Positions 60,213 to 64,000 of a stretch of DNA of 64,000 bases are shown here, piece after piece. This DNA comes from Polyangiaceae bacterium (GTDB taxonomy: Bacteria; Myxococcota_A; Polyangia; Polyangiales; Polyangiaceae), in assembly GCA_016933275.1 (NCBI GenBank), contig JAFGBI010000234.1, positions 1-64,000 on the forward strand, given 5' to 3'. A model generated the notes under the pieces. It was not told the DNA's origin and ran no database searches. It saw only the letters and a program-made list of their open reading frames with translations. Both the position numbers and the translations under genes were made by a program. Within the stretch, counting starts at the first letter, position 1. Each line of letters begins with the position of its first letter.

Positions 60213-61385
60213 TCACCCAAGCCCCCGTCGGAAGCGCCAGGCGGCGAAGGCGAGCACAGTGACCCCGATCCCGGCGAGCGCCAGAAGCTCGAACCAGAGC
60301 TCCGAGAGGGTCGCGCCCTTGATCAGGACACCACGCACGATCACCGCGTAGTAGCAGACGGGGTTGACGTACGTGAGGGGTCGCAACCATTCGGGGATCC
60401 CCCACAGCGGGGTCATCACTCCGGAGAGCAGGAGCGCCGGGAGCATGCAGAGGAACCCGCCGATGAAGGCCTGCTGCTGGGTGCGGCTGAGGGTGGAGAC
60501 AAGCAGGCCCGTGCCGAGCGTCGAGGTGAGGTACGCGGCAGTGCCGAGGAACACCACGCCGAGGTTGCCGTTGATGGGGACCCCGAAGGCGAAGGCAGCG
60601 ACCACGAGCGCCATCAGCAGGTCGAACAGCCCGGCGACGAGGTAGGGCAGGAGCTTGCCCGCGAGGAGCGTCGTGGCTCCAATCGGGGTCACCATCACCT
60701 GCTCGAGGGTCCCGGTCTCGCGCTCGCGAGCCAGGCCCATCGCCGCGATGATCAGGGTAACGACGGCCAGGAGCAGCGCCATCACGCCGGGGACCATGTA
60801 GACCGCCGTCCGAAGCCGGGGGTTGTGCAGGACGCGAGGTACGAGGACGACCGGTCCGGGTGCTTGCCTCACGGAACCGGTGGAGGGCCCCCCCGCCGTC
60901 GGGGTGCCACGCGCGCTCCGGGCCGCAGCAACGAGGCGGGCGCTCTCGAAGCGCGCGTAACGCCCTGCCGCCGCGGTCGCGACAGCGCTCTGGTTCGGGT
61001 CCGTTCCCGCGGCGACGAACTGGATCTCCGCCGGTTCCCCCCGCTCGAGGCGCTCGCCGAACCCAGGGGGAACGATCACGGCGGCGACCGCGCGACCCTG
61101 GTCGATCGCCGCGAGCGCCTCCGCGTCGGAGGTGGTGTCGAAGGCACGGCGCAGGGTGCCGTCGGCGAGCACATGCTCGATGTGGTGACGGCTCGCTGCA
61201 GAGCGATCGTGATCTACTACCACCGTGGCCACGCGGTCCACGTCGAAATCCACGGCCGCCCCGAGGATTCCTAGCTGGAGGGCGGGGGCGATCATGAGGA
61301 GCGCCACCATGCGGCGGTCGTTGACCGTCTGCAGGGTCTCCTTCTTCGCGACCGCCAAGAGCTGGATCAGAGGGCGGGGGAGCAT
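60213..61385 (-). CDS. ABC-2 type permease (YbhR/YhhJ-like)
   Basis: Protein of 390 aa. The N-terminal TM helix (MVALLMIAPALQLGILGAAVDFDVDRVATVVVDHDRS) is followed by a large periplasmic domain, then five TM helices (YMVPGVMALLLAVVTLIIAAM, LLAGKLLPYLVAGLFDLLMALVVAAFAF, and others). Signatures ERETGTLEQVMVTPI and QQQAFIGGFLCMLPALLLSG are typical ABC-2 exporters. It immediately follows the other permease gene (stop and start abut) and would pair with it as a heterodimer driven by the two ATPases upstream. Confidence 0.92.
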   Translation of the reverse strand: MLPRPLIQLLAVAKKETLQTVNDRRMVALLMIAPALQLGILGAAVDFDVDRVATVVVDHDRSAASRHHIEHVLADGTLRRAFDTTSDAEALAAIDQGRAVAAVIVPPGFGERLERGEPAEIQFVAAGTDPNQSAVATAAAGRYARFESARLVAAARSARGTPTAGGPSTGSVRQAPGPVVLVPRVLHNPRLRTAVYMVPGVMALLLAVVTLIIAAMGLARERETGTLEQVMVTPIGATTLLAGKLLPYLVAGLFDLLMALVVAAFAFGVPINGNLGVVFLGTAAYLTSTLGTGLLVSTLSRTQQQAFIGGFLCMLPALLLSGVMTPLWGIPEWLRPLTYVNPVCYYAVIVRGVLIKGATLSELWFELLALAGIGVTVLAFAAWRFRRGLG

Positions 61386-62516
61386 CTAGTCGAGCCTCCT
61401 CCGGAACTTGGCCGCGCTCACCCCCACGATCACCGCAGCGAACGCGCCCAGGGCGAGGAGCTGTACCCACACCTCGGAGAAGCCATTGCCGCGTAGGAGG
61501 ATCCCGCGCAGCGCCCCGATGTAGTGGGTGGCGGGCATGACGTAGGCAAGCGGCTGGAGCCACCACGGCATGTTCGCGACGGGGAACACGAACCCACTCA
61601 GGAGCTGCGTGGGGATGATCGAGCTCAGGGCGCCGACCTGAGTAGCGACCATCTGGTTCTTGGTAATGACGGAGATGAAGAGCCCCTGCCCCAGCATTCC
61701 CACGAGGAAGAGGAGCGACGCCGCACCGAGCGCCGGGAGCGAACCCCGGATGGGAACGTCGAAGACCCAGGCGCCTACCGCGAGCACGAGGAGCACGTCG
61801 AGGACACCGAGCCCGACGTATGGCAAGAGCTTGCCAACGACGATCTCATCACGCCGAATCGGCGTGGTGAAGAGCTGCTCCATCGAGCCACGCTCCCACT
61901 CACGGGCCACGGTGAGCGCGGTCAGGAGCACGCACACCATGGCCAAGATGTAGGCCATGAGCCCCGGCACGATGAAGAGGGCCGAACGCCCGCCGGGGTT
62001 ATAGAGCGTCCACGTCTCAGCTACCAGCCGGGGAGCATCGCTCGTCGCACCCGGCTCCAGAGGGAGCGCCATGCTGGAAATGGCGTCGGCCTTGTTGATG
62101 GTCTGGACGGCCGTGTTCGCGTCGACCCCATCGACGAGGAGCTCAAGCTCGCCCGCCTCGCCCCGCCCGAGGGACCGGGAGAACCCGGCGGGGATGATCA
62201 GCACCGCCACGGCCCGCGTCCGGCGCATCTCCCGTTCGCCGTCGGCGACGCTGTCGGGGCGAGCGGCGACCACTATCTCGCGAGAGTTGGCGAACGACTC
62301 CGTGACGGTCCGCGAAACGCTGGTGCGATCCTGGTCTACGACCGCGATGGGGAGACGCTCGAGATCGAAGGTGACCCCGTAGCCGAAGAGGAGCAGTAGT
62401 CCCACCGGCATCGCGAGGGAGAGCGCCAGGGTTTGGGGGTCGCGACGGATGTGGGTCGCCTCCTTGACCGCCATGGCGACGATCCGCAGAAACGATCGCT
62501 GGAGGGCGCCTCCCAT
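61386..62516 (-). CDS. ABC-2 type permease (YbhS-like)
   Basis: Protein of 376 aa from ATG 62516, which overlaps the ATPase stop in TGATG; the 115 extra track codons are a shadow. It has the same layout as its neighbour: N-terminal helix (ALSLAMPVGLLLLFGYGVTF), a periplasmic domain, then TM helices with SALFIVPGLMAYILAMVCVLLTAL and signature EWERGSMEQLFTTPIRRDEIVVGKLLPY. The two permeases are diverged paralogues, as in the E. coli YbhFSR and YhiI-RbbA-YhhJ exporters. Confidence 0.93.
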   Translation of the reverse strand: MGGALQRSFLRIVAMAVKEATHIRRDPQTLALSLAMPVGLLLLFGYGVTFDLERLPIAVVDQDRTSVSRTVTESFANSREIVVAARPDSVADGEREMRRTRAVAVLIIPAGFSRSLGRGEAGELELLVDGVDANTAVQTINKADAISSMALPLEPGATSDAPRLVAETWTLYNPGGRSALFIVPGLMAYILAMVCVLLTALTVAREWERGSMEQLFTTPIRRDEIVVGKLLPYVGLGVLDVLLVLAVGAWVFDVPIRGSLPALGAASLLFLVGMLGQGLFISVITKNQMVATQVGALSSIIPTQLLSGFVFPVANMPWWLQPLAYVMPATHYIGALRGILLRGNGFSEVWVQLLALGAFAAVIVGVSAAKFRRRLD

Positions 62517-63463
62517 CACCCCTTCCCCATCGGCGCAGCGCCGCTGCCGTTCGTGACGACGGCGAGGAAGACGTCCTCGAGCGACACGTCGGCGGACTCC
62601 ACGGTGACTCCCTCCAGGGCCGCGAGCGCCGCCGTGACCGCCTCGCAGCTCGGCGTCTCCGTGGAGAAGCGCACGTGCACCGTGGCGCCGAACGGCTCCA
62701 CCGCCAACAGCCCCGGGCAGTCGGTGACCGCCGTCCGCACGGCTGCGAGGTCGCGCCCACGCACGGCGAGCACCCTCCCGGGGACCCAGGTTCGCTTCAA
62801 CGCGCGGGGCACGTCGAGGGCCACCAGACGCCCGGCGACCATCAATCCGATGCGCCCGCAATACTCCGCCTCATCCATGTAGTGGGTGGTCACGAACACC
62901 GTGGTCCCGCCGCGCGCGAGCTCGCGGATCAAGCGCCAAAAAGCGCGCCGGGACCCCGGGTCCACCCCCGCGGTCGGCTCGTCCAAAAAGACGACTCGGG
63001 GCTCGTGGAGCAGGGCCGTCGCGAGGGCGAGGCGCTGCCGGAGCCCACCAGGAAGGTCCCCGGTCAACACCCTTCGCGCGTCGCCGAGCTCGATGAGGTC
63101 GAGCACCGCGTCACGGCGCCGGGCGAGCGCGCGCCCGATGAGCCCGTACGCCCCGCCGAAGAAGTCGATGTTCGCCTCGACGGTGAGGTCGAGGTAGAGC
63201 GAGAATCTCTGAGACATGTAGCCGATGCGGGAGCGCAGGGCGAACGACTCCTTCCCCACCGCGCAGCCGGCGACGGTCGCCCGTCCGCCGGACGGGGCGA
63301 GCAGCCCGCAGAGCATGCGGATCGTCGTCGACTTGCCGGCACCGTTCGCGCCGAGGTAGCCGAAGATCTCCCCCTCTTCGACGGTGAACGAGACGTCATC
63401 GACCGCGACGAAGCGCCCGAAGGTCCGCCGGAGCGCCGCGACCTCGATGACCGGAGCGCTCAT
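62516..63463 (-). CDS. ABC transporter ATP-binding protein
   Basis: Protein of 315 aa. Walker A is GYLGANGAGKSTTIRML. The signature region LPGGLRQRLALATALLHEPRVVFLDEPTAGVDP joins an LSGG-like motif (here LPGG) to Walker B, and the switch His is in VTTHYMDEAEYC. The C-terminal 90 residues are the regulatory extension of drug-exporter-type ATPases, ending in a KG tail. Its start overlaps the stop of a second ATPase gene (ATGA). Confidence 0.95.
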   Translation of the reverse strand: MSAPVIEVAALRRTFGRFVAVDDVSFTVEEGEIFGYLGANGAGKSTTIRMLCGLLAPSGGRATVAGCAVGKESFALRSRIGYMSQRFSLYLDLTVEANIDFFGGAYGLIGRALARRRDAVLDLIELGDARRVLTGDLPGGLRQRLALATALLHEPRVVFLDEPTAGVDPGSRRAFWRLIRELARGGTTVFVTTHYMDEAEYCGRIGLMVAGRLVALDVPRALKRTWVPGRVLAVRGRDLAAVRTAVTDCPGLLAVEPFGATVHVRFSTETPSCEAVTAALAALEGVTVESADVSLEDVFLAVVTNGSGAAPMGKG

Positions 63464-64000
63464 GCGTCACCCCTCGCGACTGGCCCCGCCAGCGGTCGTG
63501 CAGCGGCGGACGCTCGCGGCGCGTCGCCCGCGGCCGCGATGCGCGTGAGGAAGACGTCCTCGAAGTCCGCCGTCACCGGCGCGAGGGCGGCGCCGAGCGT
63601 CCCGAGCTCTGCCGTCAGCGCCGGCACGGTCGAGGCCACGAGCACGACCCGCAGGCGGTCACCCGCGGGGGACGCCGCGATGACACCGGAGAAGCCCTCG
63701 AGCAGGGCGTGCAGGGCCACCCGGTCGCCGCCCCGCACCTCGAACACGGGGTGCTCGAGCTGCCGCACTAGCGCTCGCGGCTCCCCCGCAGCGATGACGC
63801 AGCCGCCGTGGAGGAGGCACACGCGATGGCAACGCTCGGCCTCGTCCATGTACGCAGTGGACAGGAGCACCGCCATCCCCTCGCCAACAAACTCGTGCAG
63901 AAGCTCCCAGAGCTCGCGGCGACTCACGGGATCCACTCCGTTCGTGGGCTCGTCGAGCAGGAGAACCGCTGGACGGTGGAGGAGGGCGCAGGCGAGGGCG
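63460..64000 (-). CDS. ABC transporter ATP-binding protein, partial
   Basis: The gene runs off the right edge, so only its C-terminal part (about 180 codons) is present. Visible are ALACALLHRPAVLLLDEPTNGVDP (Walker B, in frame up to the window end), STAYMDEAERC (switch region) and the regulatory C-terminal domain. The missing Walker A and signature lie to the right. It may be a separate ATPase or, as in RbbA/YbhF, the second half of a tandem ATPase split into two genes. Its 3' end overlaps the next gene by ATGA. Confidence 0.93.
   Translation of the reverse strand, partial: ALACALLHRPAVLLLDEPTNGVDPVSRRELWELLHEFVGEGMAVLLSTAYMDEAERCHRVCLLHGGCVIAAGEPRALVRQLEHPVFEVRGGDRVALHALLEGFSGVIAASPAGDRLRVVLVASTVPALTAELGTLGAALAPVTADFEDVFLTRIAAAGDAPRASAAARPLAGPVARGDA

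Noticed and set aside
59856-61274. 472-aa plus-strand ORF
   Set aside because: Antisense to the TolC-like and permease genes; charged low-complexity product.

Overview
The window is very GC-rich, with long spurious ORFs on both strands. It carries eukaryote-like protein families (Hanks-type Ser/Thr kinase, RCC1 repeats, CotH kinase, thaumatin-like fold), many secreted lipoproteins with Gly/Thr-rich linkers, and multi-TM DUF2079 proteins. This profile suggests a large-genome myxobacterium (Myxococcota, Polyangia/Sorangium-like). That is an inference from gene content; no rRNA or other phylogenetic marker is present.

Layout. (1) 1-2331: end of an integrative element, with a small unknown gene, a tyrosine integrase and a tRNA-Lys(CTT) on the opposite strand with its terminator. 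(2) 2.5-7.7 kb: cell-envelope genes, namely a zinc-ribbon membrane protein, an extensin-like lipoprotein, a transmembrane Ser/Thr kinase and a divergent TPR/PEGA-like protein. (3) 8-10.5 kb: a B12-binding radical SAM protein fused to tandem acidic Ca-binding-type repeats. (4) 10.5-21.5 kb: a glycan/lipid-carrier-like cluster of three class I methyltransferases, two GT2 glycosyltransferases and three DUF2079 membrane proteins. (5) 22.3-28.9 kb: an OmpA/peptidoglycan-binding protein, an unknown protein and an LCAT-like lipase in one operon, facing an unknown 516-aa protein. (6) 29.3-33.8 kb: sbcD-sbcC. (7) 34-54.4 kb: secreted and surface proteins (CotH, VWA, RCC1, Sel1, GDSL/CE12 esterase with a decayed neighbour, GH16, thaumatin-like/TOS1-like fusion) around a sigma/anti-sigma/envelope-protein operon, a cNMP-binding-2-hydroxyacid dehydrogenase fusion and a transposase remnant. 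(8) 54.6-58.2 kb: TonB-like protein, GMC oxidoreductase and PilZ protein. (9) 58.6-64 kb: an ABC-2 exporter operon of two ATPases, two permeases and a TolC-like protein, cut by the window end.

The strongest unexplained signal is a dispersed, inverted-repeat-bounded element present in five copies plus a partial copy (about 7.7, 21.9, 36.1, 55.8 and 58.3 kb), always intergenic. It has a conserved 10-bp hairpin at one end and a variable internal hairpin whose arms change together between copies, including G-T wobbles. One copy lacks that hairpin and two copies carry an extra module of about 160 bp. It looks like a MITE/REP-type family under structural constraint. Other notable items are the radical SAM-repeat fusion, a peptidoglycan-binding-like segment nested inside an OmpA domain, and a bacterial lipoprotein that joins a thaumatin-like domain to a fungal TOS1-like domain next to a GH16 glucanase.
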